Assembly (NCBI GenBank): GCA_023333565.1 | Contig: JAJKFH010002739.1 | Span: 1 to 64,000, forward strand | Direction: 5' to 3' | Length of the DNA: 64,000 bases | Source: Puffinus mauretanicus | Taxonomy: Eukaryota > Chordata > Aves > Procellariiformes > Procellariidae | Shown here: positions 12,995-25,095 of the stretch, in pieces | How positions within the stretch are numbered: position 1 is the stretch's first letter | How the letters are laid out: each line of letters opens with the position of its first letter | The notes under the pieces: generated by a model | Seen by the model: the letters and a program-made list of their open reading frames with translations, nothing else | Databases searched by the model: none | What the model was told of the DNA's origin: nothing | Made by a program: the position numbers and the translations under genes

Positions 12995-13047
12995 AGGAGG
13001 GAGGGAGGAGGAAGGGAGAGGTGGGGGGGAGAGAAGGGAGGTGGGGA
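12995..13047 (+). repeat. Near-homopurine G-rich tract
   Basis: About 53 bp of almost uninterrupted G/A, with GGG runs at GGAGGGAGGGAGGAGGAAGGG (12997-13017) and a seven-G run shortly after. At least four G3 runs lie within loop distances compatible with a G-quadruplex on the plus strand, and the purine bias also permits triplex DNA. It directly follows the TG microsatellite. Confidence 0.8.
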
Positions 13048-13479
13048 CAGGCAGACACAATAAAGCATAATAACATTCCTGCATGTCTAATAGCTTAAAT
13101 ATGCTCTGTCTCTCTGTATCCTATTGCTATCGATATTGCATGCAGACTCAAAGAAGCAGTTAATATTCCATCAATAGTTTGTCTTCGATTCAAGTACTTT
13201 TTGACAGGAAAAAAAAAAAAAAGAAAAGAGGAAAAAAAGATTTGTATCTTCAAGTACAGGGAAAAATGAAATGTTTACTTTAATGATGTTTTCAAGATAC
13301 AGCAGTGTTTGCATGCTTCACATGTTTAACGGGCTGCTTGCCAACTATAAAATACTAGTGTTAAATTATTTATATCTTAGTTATGTAGCACACCTTTTAT
13401 TAGTAGCAAATTAATATTAATAGTTCCAATTTATCTTTTAACAACAGCATATTTTAAAAAATCACTGTTTTAGGGACAT

Positions 13480-14060
13480 AAGATGACGCCAAGCCCATGG
13501 CTAGCGATGCCGTTCCTTGATATTATTTGGCTCCGTGGTGGCTGTTTTGCGAAAGTATAGAGTATTTTTTTGTTTATGCTGTGGCTTTAACAAAGAATGA
13601 CTGAATTGTCTTAACAAAGACGAGGAGGGCTGAGTGTGTCGCTTGCGAGGGAATAACCACCTTCCAGATCTCTTAAACCCACACTATATGTAGTGCGGGT
13701 CCTGAGTGGCTTTTGTTTTCAATGTCTTTTGTAAGCTTTTAGTTGGGTTCCCCCCCCCGCCCATCAAATGTCAAGTTAATTTACAGGGCGCTATTACTGA
13801 TATGTTTCCTTGGTCTGTGGTTTTCTGTGAAAGGCAGGCAGCTGAGACCAAGTCTTGGGGCGAGGGGGAGGTGCGGGAGAGCCCGCAGCACGTACAGCGC
13901 GCGCCCGCGCCTGTAAATTGGCTGCCCGTATGACAGCAGGACGGGGGAAACCTCCCGTCCTCATTTGCATCCTGAAGAACATCCAGGATTAAGCCCGATT
14001 GATTTCCATACGGGATTTAGACCTGACATTTATTATTCGGTTCACAGACCTCTTGAAGGA
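13480..14060. promoter_or_regulatory. Candidate regulatory element with CpG-rich core
   Basis: A local CpG-rich patch (about 13858-13920, many GCGC and CGCG words) is followed by a strong short hairpin at 13938-13961 and an octamer-like ATTTGCAT at 13963-13970. A bicoid-type GGATTA lies at 13986-13991 and a GATTGATT (PBX/MEIS-like) at 13997-14004. The mixture of GC-rich DNA and homeodomain/POU words in an AT-rich desert is typical of developmental enhancers. The open frames over the GC patch have no domain features. Function and conservation are inferred. Confidence 0.35.
13938..13961. other. Short strong hairpin
   Basis: AGGACGGG and CCCGTCCT are exact complements. The stem extends through a G-T wobble and one G-C pair to about 10 bp, closing on a 4-nt AAAC loop. 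It abuts an octamer-like word. There is no U-run after it, and bacterial-type terminators are not expected in this genome, so a protein-binding dyad or chance are the options. Confidence 0.6.
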
Positions 14061-16199
14061 AAGTTTGTTTTCCACTCATAGATGAAAAATCTCCTAAGAT
14101 AAATAAAGGTTGGCTTAGCAGCAACAGTAAACAAATATCTTTCCTGTATTTCTTGTGAATTTATCTTACATGATTACCAGACAGATGCTTGCCACCAAAT
14201 TATTGTATTTTGCTACTTAGGAATTCAAAAGGAAATATTTATCACAACCAACAATCGCATGGCATTTGGAAAATGTGTCTATTTAATTCCACAAGTTTAC
14301 TTCCCATAAATAAAATTGTGGATCATGGTTTTAAAAGCAAATTAAAACAATCCTTGAAAAGCTATGTAAGAGAGACTTTACACCTTTCTATCTTTATATA
14401 GGGAGATGCAATTTTCCACCTGCTGTATGCATCAATTAGTGTTTTTCACGCAGCATGAAAAATGCAAGCAACTGTTACATGTGAGCACGCATGTAGTGAA
14501 TTTATAATATAGCACTACCTCATTTTTGTCACCTAATAGCTTCATAAAATATTTTGGTAATGCTTAGCACTCCAGTCTAATAGCTGGTAGTGATAAAAAC
14601 CCATAACCCAATATTTTAATAAAATTTTAAATAAACTAGGCCTTCACTTTTAATGAGAGCTCATACAAAGCTTGTCACTGATTTAAAGGAACAAGTTACA
14701 GTTTTCTCAAGGTGCTGCTCTCCAGTCTCTCCCAGTAAAACTCTGGTGCAGGGTGTCGGTGCCTTCTGTGAGCTGCTTAGTGGCTTGCAGGATCAGGGCC
14801 TTAGCAGGCATATCCACTTAAACGTGGATCCCAAATCTCTGGTCTTTGCTGAAGAGCGTTTGAAACTTAGCGTGGTCTGGATAGTGAGAACAGAGGACAA
14901 ATGCAAGCTCAGTCTCAAGGCTGATCCGACAGGAGTTAGGGTATGCTGACATTAAGAATACGCACTGAGAGCATATAGGGACAAAGCCCTGGTATCTACA
15001 ATATTTCATTTAATGAGGTTGTGATGATTTAGATTAAACAGCAACCATGCCCTGATGTTAATTTTGGCCCCATGCCTGCAAGGCACTGAGCATCTTTGGG
15101 GGGACATCTCGGTGGGTGCGTGGGGGTCTCCAGGCATAGACCCTTTGTGAACACGGGGCAGGTGGGGGTAAACCTTAGTCGCTCCTTCTGTGGCTGCCAA
15201 ATGCAGAATACCTGCTCAAAGCAAGGAGAGAAAACACTCATGTCTGTGCATATCCACGTTTTCTGGAAAAAAAAAAAAAAGCATTTTAAGACATTAATTT
15301 GATCCTCATGGATGGTCTGACAGATTATAAATGTTAGCCATTTAAAAAATGGAGTGCTTGGGGGCCGGGTTGTTTCATGCAGACGGGATGCACGTATACC
15401 CACGCACTCGTCCGGACACGTGTGCACACCCATGCCTGGGTATTCGGGTGCAGCCATTTGCGCTCCTTTAATATGCAGTAACACAGCTGTAAGTTGTATT
15501 TGCAGTGTGTCACAGTCAGGTTAATACTGTGTGTATATACAGTACACTTGAAACAAATAAATGTAAAAAGCTAGATTTGGCACCCCTGTCTTATACAAAG
15601 CAAAGGCTTTCCACACTGTTTCATCACCTTCTGGCTAATTTCCCCAATTAAATCTGAAATCTTGCACGATAATGAAAGACAGGACTTTTGGTGAGCTCCT
15701 CTTCCACTACATTGTTACACTTGGAGAACAGGATTGAGCTTATGTCCATTAAAAATACCATACAAAACAGCTTCAAAAAATTGATGACTAAAACAAAAAA
15801 TACATCTATTTTCCTAAGTGCAAATGCAGTGTGGTGTATTTATGTATTTAAGAAAGACAGTGAAATGTATTCTTAAATTTTATGAAGAGCAAATAAGTTC
15901 TACTAAGAGCATATACGATTAAAATTAGAGCGTTATGTTTTCTCTTTAATGTGGTCTGCAACATTTTTTCTGTTTAGGTATATAACCACAGAATAATTTC
16001 TGTTGAGACTGAAGGATTCATACTGTAATGATGCTGCATGTTTTGTTTTGTGAATATTTTGAGGCATGTGGCAGTGTAAATAACACATATTTTTTTTTTT
16101 GCAAATTAATTAACTCTATGACAATATTCAGTAATACTGTAATTTGCAGTGTAGCAGGCAATTTTACTATTTTTTCATAAAAAGCTACACTTCTCAATC
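14061..16199. other. Non-coding; one weak repeat scrap
   Basis: No gene recognised. 15064-15100 reads 'ttggccccatgcctgcaaggcactgagcatc', resembling the 'ggcccaatcctgcaaggtgctgagcacc' end of another dispersed amniote palindromic repeat. A poly-A run lies at 15266-15281. Overlapping plus and minus open frames at 14650-15480 reflect higher local GC. 15500-16199 is AT-rich and empty. Confidence 0.4.
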
Positions 16200-17060
16200 T
16201 TACTGTTGCATGCTAATGTGCGGTGAATATCCACTGATATTTTGAGGCCTTGCAGTGCATTGCACCTTCATCTACAAGTAACTTTACTGATTTCGAATGA
16301 AATCATGTCATGAATTTGAAGGTCTAGCAGATGTGCTAGCCACTCAAAATATGAAGAAGAAAAATGCTCATAGTTAGTAATCATTACAAACAGTGTATTT
16401 TTAGACTAGATCCCAATTAATTTCTCTAATAAACAACGGATCCAAACCTCTAGGAGGTACAACAGATCTGGAACATAATTGCAGTTCGCCATAGTTAACA
16501 GCAAATCATTTAATGTCATTGTTTTAAAAGTCTGTGCTTAAAATAAAAATGAGAATAAAAGCTTGTTAAATCGCTCTGTCAGGTGGGTAATCAGATTACT
16601 GAAGTAATTAGACAGATCAAACTAATTTTCAGAAAGCAGCCCAATACAAGAAACATTCTACTCTCCATTGTTATCTGTAGGTAATGGCATAATGACATGC
16701 AAAATATCTACAGAAAGACTTTTGTTCCTTTCACGTAAATAAATGGTATTAAAGTAAGACAATCATCTTATATGCATGCACACATACCACATGTAGATTA
16801 AAAACCTGAAGCTTTAAAAAGTAGCATGCTAGTGAAGTATTTGATTTTTAAAATATTTTGTTCAAATTCCTACCAGTTCGCAGTGCTCCCAGGAGAGAAT
16901 AAGGAAATATTAAAAATACTATAGAAGTAAAAAGGGTAAGATATTTGTCACTCTCGTTTAAATTGATGTATGCTGCTGTCCTATAAACGTCACATCAGAT
17001 AACCCTGAAAAATTACCATGAATCTCCATAATTACGCATATTCATGATGGTGTTTTGCAT
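16200..17060. promoter_or_regulatory. Candidate regulatory element with bicoid-type palindrome
   Basis: GTAATCAGATTAC (16587-16599) is a perfect palindrome around one base and contains TAATCnGATTA, the dimer site class bound by bicoid-type (OTX/PITX-like) homeodomains. TAATTA follows at 16605-16610. Further on, ACGCATATTCATGA lies at 17034-17047 (POU/HOX-like). A small hairpin CTAGCA-GATG-TGCTAG lies at 16324-16339. Frames are closed throughout. That this is an enhancer is inference from motif density. Confidence 0.35.
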
Positions 17061-17339
17061 AGTGCTAGCAGCAGACTGCTATGAAGGGAGGCGGGTGAGG
17101 AAAGACCGAACGGTTTGACAGACTAAAATTACTACCAGCATCCTAGAAATAGACTCAGCCACAGTTCCATTTTGCTTGGGTTTACAAAAACAAAACAAAG
17201 TCCCTGGCGCTGCGCTCCTGATGCTTACGATTCGCTAGCGGTTTTGTGCTGCGTACTTAGCTGCAAGAATTTAGCGAGGATAAATTGCTGAGAGACGCCC
17301 GTGCTAATTAGAAGGGTCTTTTTTTATTACTGACAGTTG

Positions 17340-18640
17340 TAAAGAAAACCGGGAGTGAGAAACCGGAGGAGTGCTTTTTCAAAATCGCCTTTTTTGGTGG
17401 GAGAAGGGGTGCGTTTCCAGCACCGTGCCGCGGCGCAGGTTCCTCATCTGCTCACCCGGCGCGGATTTGGGTGCATCCTCACTTCTGCACCCAAGAGGAG
17501 GCCCAGGCAATATTCAAGCAAATTGTTAAAAGACCAGGAGAGACAGAAAGGTTGTCCTGCCCCTGGCTCAATAGCTTTTTGTGCCGAAAGCGGAGAGCAG
17601 AGTTAATCAGAAGCTCTAGAAGTAATTATCGGCAGGGTTTGGGCAGCGCGGATGATTGGGTAAACAGCGATTGTTCTTTCCACCAGATCCCGAATGGAAA
17701 CAACAATACTGGCATTGTCCTCCACTTCTCATTAAGGGGCTTCGGGGAGGGAGCCAGGCTCTGGGAGGCGGGTGGGAAACTGATGGTCAGACCCTGCTCC
17801 GGAGGAGCCTCTCCTGATCCCGCTGCAGCAGGCTCCGGCTTTTGGCATCGGTGGTGCCAGCTGCGTGGGGCGAAGCCAAGCCTGTCATACCATCTTCTCA
17901 TCAAACCTTCAGTGCGGGTGCAGAAGCGCTGTTAGAGCCTAATGAAGAAACAAACACAAAAGGGAAGATTAGGCCTCGTTAACACGTGCATTTGTTTGCC
18001 CCCGACGAGATCCCGCCACGGAGGGACCGCTGCGCAGGGCGTTGCATTGGGTTATTTTTTTTAAGGGGGAGAGAGCGACGTGGGAGAGGTGGTGTTTTCT
18101 GTGTTTCTTTAGGCATCTTGCCATGACCACGTAGCCGTAACCTGGCAAATTGTGATTGTCAAAAATTGCATTTGCAACAGCTCTATCAGAGCCCACGAAC
18201 GTGTACTTTGAAAACGTTGATATTAACAATTTTGCACCGCTCCCGTCCGAAGTCTTCACTTACGCACTCTACTAATACGATCGCATGCTTTTGGATGAAT
18301 AATCGCGTGGGCTTTTGTGTGTTGTTAAACTCAGGCTACTCTTCAGGACCAACGCCAGCATGCGATTGCCCCGAGGTACTCCTACGACCGGGCTACGAGC
18401 TCTTCTCCCCCAACGATGCTCTCTTTCATGAGCAGCTCCACCGATTTCAGCAGCGCTTCTTGTGGGGCCACAGGCTGCTCGCCAGGAGCGCAGGGCTGAC
18501 ACGCGGGTCCTCCAGCCCTGCTTCATCCTTCTGCATTCACAGCAAGGTGGTCTTCATCAGGGTCCCAACCCAAAAACCTTTTGCATATCCCATTTCTGCT
18601 GGAGCCGATGGAAATTTTGTTTGCAGTTTGAAGAAATAAG
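17340..18640. other. Moderately GC-rich block, no gene recognised
   Basis: GC and CpG rise noticeably (for example 17405-17470 and 18350-18500), which lengthens open frames to 80-157 codons on both strands. None begins at a convincing context, shows a domain, or is flanked by a consistent splice pattern. ATTGCATTTGCAA (about 18165-18177) is a C/EBP- or POU-like composite. CpG density is too low and discontinuous for me to call a CpG island. A non-coding RNA promoter or exon cannot be excluded. Confidence 0.3.
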
Positions 18641-21044
18641 GTCTGCAAACCTGTAAACTACACTGTCGGGGGAAGGTTAGCATTGAACAATGGAAACCTG
18701 TGTAAAGTAGCTTGTAGAACTACATACTCAGCAAGGACTCAGGATTTGGCCCTGCATTAGGCATGCTTTCATGTAAAGATACACTTAAAACTGTGTAAGC
18801 TTGCGTGCTTGAATATATATCACCAGGGCAATGAATTGGGGGAAAATACACATAAAACTTTTTGCTAAATTCATATTGATGGATAATTTGGAGGCTGGAG
18901 GTTATTTAAATGTTTACACTAATACGGCATGTGCATACCTGAATGAAGATACAGGTAGATACGTGTGTACGTAGAAATACTTCTAGTTCAGCATCAGTGA
19001 TTTTATGTTTTCATAGCTGAGTATACGTGAAAAGAAGTTGAACACTGCAAATAGTTCTCAGGGTGTTTCTTGCACAGACACGTGTACGTACTTACCTGAC
19101 AGTGGCCAGGAAGTTTGACAGGCATGATGCTACAATTATTTTCGTTGTTGTAAGTAATCAGTCATCTGCAGAAGGGTGTGTTGTGCCTAGACCCAATGCG
19201 AAGCTTCTCTTTGTTTATGCTGCATTTAGCTATCTGTCAACCATAGGATACCGGTAGAGTATATTTTAAATGTTAATACTCTAAATAAAACAAAAGAACC
19301 TTAATTGAATGATCTGTTTGCCGAGCTGCAAGGTATGCGTAGAACCTGTACAAGAAAAACCCATAATAAATCCCTATCTTTGAAACCTCAGGTGCACGTT
19401 TGATGAAGGTAGCCTATTGCTAGAAGACAATGACACAGAAAGATCTACACAGTATTTTGTATAGAGAAATATCTGATTTTTAAACAGGAATTTTGCAAAA
19501 AAACCCCTTTATGTTTTCTGCTTTGGACAGCAAAATTTTGTGCAAGGATGACTTGAGAATTGTTTGCAAAGTTCAGCTTCTTTCCAAGTATGCTCTGCTT
19601 ATAGAAACAAAACACATAAATATTTAAAGTGTATAACCACACATAGTTTTATGAACGCTGGCATGTAACATCAAGTCCCTAACAGGCTAAAATACTGTTT
19701 TTATGTTACATTAACCAAAACTTTGATTTCGGCATATTTATTTCCATATACTGGCTCACTCCTGCCTAGGTGGCAAGAAGAAGAAAAAGTGCTTATGATG
19801 CATTTAAATTGCAAAACCAAGAACTATTTCACAAGGACTCCACTCCCTGGGATCTCAGTGAATGTATGCCTTATTTCATTTTCCCAATTTTTAGTATCGT
19901 TATCACATACCATTGTTTTTATTTTATTTCACAAAAATTAAAATGTACCTTTCTATTATGAGGATTAGCGTTACCTTTTCAACACATAATGGCCTAGTGT
20001 TTTGCCAGGTTTTTATGATTTAAGACCTATTGAAATGAAATGTCTTTATTTGAGAAATGCTTCTCAATGCAGATTCAGAGAGACTACAGGCAAAAAAAGC
20101 CTACTTTTAGAAATAATCCTCATGATGTTATTTGGTATTATGTTTACTAGTCAGAAGCCCACTGTTGTGATTTTGTGCTATTTTCGTGAAGCTGCTCATT
20201 CAGTACCAAAAATACATGATTTTGTTGTTGTTGTTAAACTCAGCAGCAGCCCTTCAGTTATTTTCAAGAAAGGGCAAAAGAGTTAAATGATGTCACTAGA
20301 AGCCAATATAGCTGTACAATAGAATAAGGCCAATATTAGTGCAGCTCGCAAATACGAGATCATATTTTGCTTTACACAAATAAGTGAGCTTTGTAATAAC
20401 AGAACCTAAATTTGTTATCAATTAGAGAACAGTTAAATATATTGTTAGAACTATAGCTAATGCAATCAGGTATACGTGAGAATGGTGCAAAGTGCAGCTG
20501 CACTATTTCATAGGTGAGTATTTGTCCCTTGAAGAGTTTCTGGTTTTACATACAATTATGAGATCAATAAAAACAGCACCTGAAAGCACTGTTTAGCAGA
20601 TGTTAACTATTACAGGTATGAGGTCATGAGGTCATAATATACATTAATATCATATAGAAATTAAATATCCTGTGTGGTGCCTGTATATAGTGCTGTCATC
20701 TATGTGTTTCATGTGTTTAGATATGCGATTATTGATGCCACATCTATAGGGAGAATATTGAGATAACTGGTTTTTGAAAACTCTGTTGCTGGCCAGTCAG
20801 CAGTACTGCAGCCTTCAAAGTCCAGGGAGAATTAGCCCAAATTACTGTATATTTTATGCTTTAAGTAGCTTTTAAGAAAAATTAGATTGCATATGCAGAG
20901 TCCTTTGAGGAGATTATTGAAATATTTTCAAAATACATATTGTGATAATGTCTCCCTTCTAACTCTATTTTATTTGAAGGCAAAAAGATCTGTCCCAAAG
21001 TGTTTAAAAAAAATCAAAAAAATTTTTTTTAAAAAAGAAAGTAC
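18641..21044. other. Non-coding, nothing recognised
   Basis: AT-rich with scattered short frames. A (GTT)4 run is at about 20224-20236. No gene or repeat family that I can support. Confidence 0.45.
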
Positions 21045-21215
21045 AGGTATATACAAACACATATATACATACCTATGTATACACACACGCTTACTATACT
21101 ATATAGTTATATATATATGCAGTATCCAAGTACATATATAAATATACAGACACATATATGTACCTATTTTTATATATACACTTACTATATTATATATATA
21201 TGCAGTATCCTCAAA
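21045..21215. repeat. TA-rich tract containing a diverged tandem duplication
   Basis: A 'cacatatatacatacctatg...cttactatactatatag...tatatatatgcagtatcc' unit (about 21059-21127) is followed by a second copy, 'cacatatatgtacctat...cttactatattatat...gcagtatcc' (about 21150-21210). The period is about 90 bp and both copies end in the non-simple word TGCAGTATCC. That shared end shows duplication of a segment and not only microsatellite growth. The Tyr/Ile-rich frames here are simple-sequence translations. Confidence 0.7.
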
Positions 21216-21940
21216 ATTTTTGTATCTATAAGTAATATTTTATTTTTCATGTATTACTACACTGCTACTATAAAAAATGAATAATATACAGAAAAATATC
21301 AAGCATAATACAAAACAGCAGACTTATTCTTACAAAGCTTAAGCAGAAACACCCCCAGCAACAATTTATAAAGTTTGTGTTTTCATTTCTCCTTCTTTAC
21401 TAGGAAAGATAATAAATAAGGCAGAATAAAAAGCCACTAAGATAAAATATTACTGTGTTGGTTACAATGAATCATTTAATAAGGTTTTAAATATGCCATT
21501 TTTTACTTACTTCTGTAGTACTCCTGTCAATAGTCTTCACCAGCATCACTTATTTAGTCAATGACACGTAAGGTGAGTGAAAATTGCAGAATTAGACTCT
21601 GAAAGGAATATTAAAAACCCTAAGAAAATCACTGGAGCAATCCTGCAAGATATCAAATACTTTGCAGCTAATCTGATATGAACTCACAAGCAGGATAAAC
21701 TTAAAGTGTGTTCTCAGAGTTAGAGAGATACACAGGTTTAAGTGCTTTGCTGAGCGGGAGAGAAAATGAACAGAACTTTCTTGCCCTGTTTTTTGCTCAA
21801 AAATCAGCAATATTTTGCTATAAGTGTTGAGAATGGGTTTTCTGAAATGTGCAATGTTTATCACAACAAATTATTTTCTCCCAAGTACGTACGATGTAAA
21901 ATTTTTTTCTCCTTAGAATAAGAATAAGGAAAACCATTCA
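21216..21940. other. Non-coding, nothing recognised
   Basis: AT-rich sequence; a 90-codon minus-strand frame at 21592-21864 has no recognisable domain. No other feature. Confidence 0.45.
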
Positions 21941-21944
21941 ACAA

Positions 21945-22050
21945 AGATATAGGACCTGGGTTTTGTTCTCAGCCCTGCCAGAGACTCTTCGTGATGTTCT
22001 GCCTTATGAGGCCAAATTCAATCTGATTAATCAGATCCATGCCCACTGAA
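21945..22050 (+). repeat. Possible old SINE/MITE remnant
   Basis: 'GGACCTGGGTTTTGTTCTCAGCCCTGCCAGAGACTC' (two adjoining segments at 21952-21987) resembles the 'gacctgggttcgaatcccagctctgcca' core of MIR/tRNA-derived SINEs. It is followed by 'gaggccaaattcaatctgat', which is like the start of another amniote palindromic repeat. Similarity is by eye only. Confidence 0.3.
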
Positions 22051-22079
22051 ATAAATATAAACGGTAACATTTATTGCCT

Positions 22080-22620
22080 TTGCAAGACTGTCGAAGTGTT
22101 TAATTTGTTAACGTCTGCGCATTGAGTTAAAGGTTCTCATGTAAGTAACAACTAGGACACATGCTTGTGCTGTGAGATGGGGTGGGACAACCATAGAGCT
22201 GGTGAACACCAGGCGGTGGTTGGGAAGGTGTCCTGGGTGGGCTCTGAACAGGATAATATTGATGTTATCCGGACGGGGTCTTTTCACCAGTCCAACCTAC
22301 TGCACAGGGTAGGAGAAGCACTAGATGAAGGAGGGCAAACGCGCTGGGCGGGTTTGACTTGCGTCTATCCACGTCCCATGAGCTCCGCTCAAACCAATGC
22401 AAAGCAGGACGAGGTGGCAAACTCCAAAAACATCAGCTATGTATTTTACAGAGCTAAGATTATATCAATTGATATCCAAAGTGGAGAGGTTTTGCAGTCC
22501 CTTGAAGAAATAGAGTGTTTCTGCCTGTGGGAAATATTTTGGAAATACCTGCTTTTTAGTGTATTCCTCAGGCAAAACAATCTCTCTTTATGAGCTGAGA
22601 ATAAAAGTCAACCCCGTCAG
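22080..22620. other. Intermediate-GC block with an unassigned 142-codon frame
   Basis: A plus-strand open frame of 142 codons runs 22165-22593. Its predicted protein shows no domain, signal peptide or repeat, and no splice sites or polyadenylation context argue for expression. It is most likely chance. Confidence 0.3.
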
Positions 22621-22939
22621 GGTTGGTTTAGAAATTTACTGAGAGGGTCATAAAATACTGGAGGCCACAATATCTTTACTTACCACCCCCTTTCAAATTT
22701 GGCACGGATATAGAAATCTAAACAGCAACGTGGTCTGTCTCTAAGACTTTCTGTTTTCCAGCAGTGACTTCAATTTTGTTGTTCACCTTTCTTACAAAAA
22801 GATTAGTGCCAAACACTGAGCTGTGCCACAGACGTGTCCATCCGCACAGCTTCGTGTCTATCATTCAGCTTTCTATTAAGTTGTATGAAGTTTCTGTTAA
22901 TTTTCACAGAGGTAATTTATTATTTCCCATGACTTTGTT

Positions 22940-23420
22940 TTTTCCTCTTGCTCTCCATTGCTGTTTTTTTGTCAGTCTTGTGTACACTTTACCTTCAGAG
23001 GTGTTCCCCTCATTCCTTGCCTCTCGTTTTCTTCATTTTGTCTCCCCTCCCCTCTTCTTTTCCTCCCGTTGCATTTTCTCCCGCATCCCTGCTGTGGAAG
23101 GCTCCCTCCCTCCTTCTGACTCTCCTTTTGCGTGGTCGTCTCTTCCAGCCCCGCTCAGCTGTTCTGCCTCCGCAGCCACCGATGCTCTCGTCGGGTCCCT
23201 GGTATTCGCTCTGCAGCCGGCGCTTGCTCATTTGCGCCCTGCCAGGCTTTCAGCTGCGCAGGACACAATAAGGCACTCGGTTGGGTGGTGCAAATCTCTG
23301 GACTTCGAAGGCTAATTGGAAGGCACTTTTCTTTCTGGAGGAGTGCCACAGACGCATGTGGCTGCTCTTTTGGGCACGAGAGGGCCAAAGAAAACTCTAT
23401 CGGGAGAGCTTAGGCCACTC
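22940..23420. other. Pyrimidine-rich block grading into GC-richer DNA
   Basis: 22940-23160 is strongly C/T-biased on the plus strand. This depletes stop codons and yields a 183-codon plus-strand frame (22764-23315) overlapping frames in other registers. Composition explains the frames. 23160-23400 is GC-richer, with CAGACGCATGTGGCTG near 23350-23365. No coding signature is visible. Confidence 0.35.
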
Positions 23421-24718
23421 TTCCTTTAGGTAGCCTAAGACGGTGCTGTTGAATCACAGGCTGCCTTACAGAGCACCGTCTTCACGCATTATGCACTGCA
23501 ACTGCATGAGGGTGGAGAGAAGCTACCAGTCCTGCCTGCTACCCGGGGAATTTATCCACTGTCAAATTGCCCAGTCCAGCTTTGCCCCAAAGCCCATATA
23601 ACAGTGGATTTAAAATTATCACCCGCACACGTATTTTAAAAATATTTATTGCAAACATATATACACTGTTTAATATTCTGAGCAATGTATGTACTCTAAC
23701 AATATTTTTTCCTGCTTTCAACTCTTCAGCCTCTCTTACTTCAATACGTGTGATTTATAAAAATACAGTCGTGCAATATCTCCCTCTGTTAGAAGCATGA
23801 CATGGCCCAAATCCTGTGCTGACCTGCACCATGCACAATTATTAAATCCGATGAGTCACGTTCTGCGGAAGTCCTCCGCAAGGATCCCTGTGCTTGTGTA
23901 GAAAACTGCCTGCCCTCGAGTGCACAAAACAGCCGTGAAACAAAGGCTGCTGCACACCCCAGGTGCTGGGTTGTGTTCTTCACAGTGCTTTTCACATAAA
24001 ACCACAGAGCAATGAGAATTGGTTGGGAGGGGTTGTTTTGTTCCTATCGGTATGGAAGCAGCGGCCAGGATGCCCCACATACGGAGTGCGCCCAGGCAGT
24101 CGCTCCTCACCTAAAGGTGTCGGTGCAAACCTTATTCACCCTGCGTGGGGGAAGGGATGAGTCCCATTTTCAGCTGCTTGTGCATGATCATGTACTTTGC
24201 CCCGCTAAGTGTTCTTAATCTAAGTGAAATATTTTGCAGCCTTATAAGGTTTTTCTAGGTAACCTGCCATACCAGTGCGTGAAAAATGCTTCTCTACTAT
24301 TTTATGAAGGCTGGTGTATTTTCAGACATGACCACATACATTTGTGTTAAATCAAATCTGCTGAGTGTGTCTGTATGTGGGCTAACAAAAGTGATCTCCA
24401 GCTGTAGGCGTTGCAGTGACCTATCAGCCTGAATTTCATTCCTAAATCTTTCTGTATTTAAAATTTAATTTAGCTACCTGCATGTTCTGCCAATTAATTC
24501 TTATTTTATTTATCTGTTTATTTCCTCAAGTATCTTCGCAATGAAATATTAAGTTCACACATTTTAATAAAGGAGTCTATTCTTAGTTTTAAGTGTCATG
24601 TGAAAGTCCCTCAAGTGGAAATTATTACTCAGAAAGCTCTCACCTGTAAGGATAGTGCTCACACATACAAGTTTTGGCAAGGATGGGCCCTCAGACTGCC
24701 ACGAGAATCCTTCCGTGG
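23421..24718. other. Non-coding, nothing recognised
   Basis: Mixed composition; overlapping opposite-strand frames at 23790-24218 follow local GC. No supportable feature. Confidence 0.45.
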
Positions 24719-24760
24719 ATAAAGTTAGTGAGGTAAGTAATTGTCTGCAGGACTAAGCCC
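24719..24760. repeat. Arm of the palindromic MITE-like repeat
   Basis: 'ATAAAGTTAGTGAGGTAAGTAA' followed by 'TTGTCTGCAGGACTAAGCCC' matches the right arm and end seen in the better preserved copy at 12.1 kb (ttactcaggtaagtg...ttgcagaatcaagccc). Only one arm is visible. Confidence 0.4.
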
Positions 24761-24999
24761 AGATACAATAAATGTGAACATGAGAGAAACAGAAGCAGTT
24801 TGCAGAGATGTCAGTTCATGATGAATGTCAGTATATTTGGAAAAGGTACTTTACTCTCTGGCATTCGTAAAATTTATACCATAGCTGTATATTGTGAGTG
24901 TCAATATAAATATAAAAAAATCTTTAGATAATATATTTCTAGAGTGAACATAATTCACATAAACCTCAATGATTCAAAATAAAAAGAGATAGCACCAAA

Positions 25000-25095
25000 T
25001 GCTCAGAACTGCAAACAGTGAAGCACACAAAGCTTTGTTGACTTCCGTGGGACTACTTATATGATGAAAGTTACCTTTATTCCTAAGTGTTTGCT
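25000..25095. repeat. Relic of the palindromic MITE-like repeat
   Basis: 'GTTGACTTCCGTGGGACTAC' (25037-25056) is the 'attgacttcagtgggactac' centre. It is followed by 'ttatatgatgaaagttac' and 'taagtgtttgc', the right arm. Upstream 'actgcaaacagtgaagcac' could be the worn left arm. The order agrees with the copies at 0.14 and 12.1 kb. Confidence 0.45.

Noticed and set aside
12699..13098. Several overlapping frames encoding His/Thr/Pro-rich or Cys/Val-rich peptides
   Set aside because: They are translations of the TG/TATG microsatellite and homopurine tract.
13938..13961. Rho-independent terminator
   Set aside because: The hairpin lacks a following U-run and the genome is vertebrate.
17355..18639. 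CpG island or coding exon cluster
   Set aside because: CpG is raised only in patches, and no frame has a domain or consistent splice sites.
22764..23315. 183-codon plus-strand frame
   Set aside because: Pyrimidine bias removes stop codons; no domain, and other frames are also open in the same interval.
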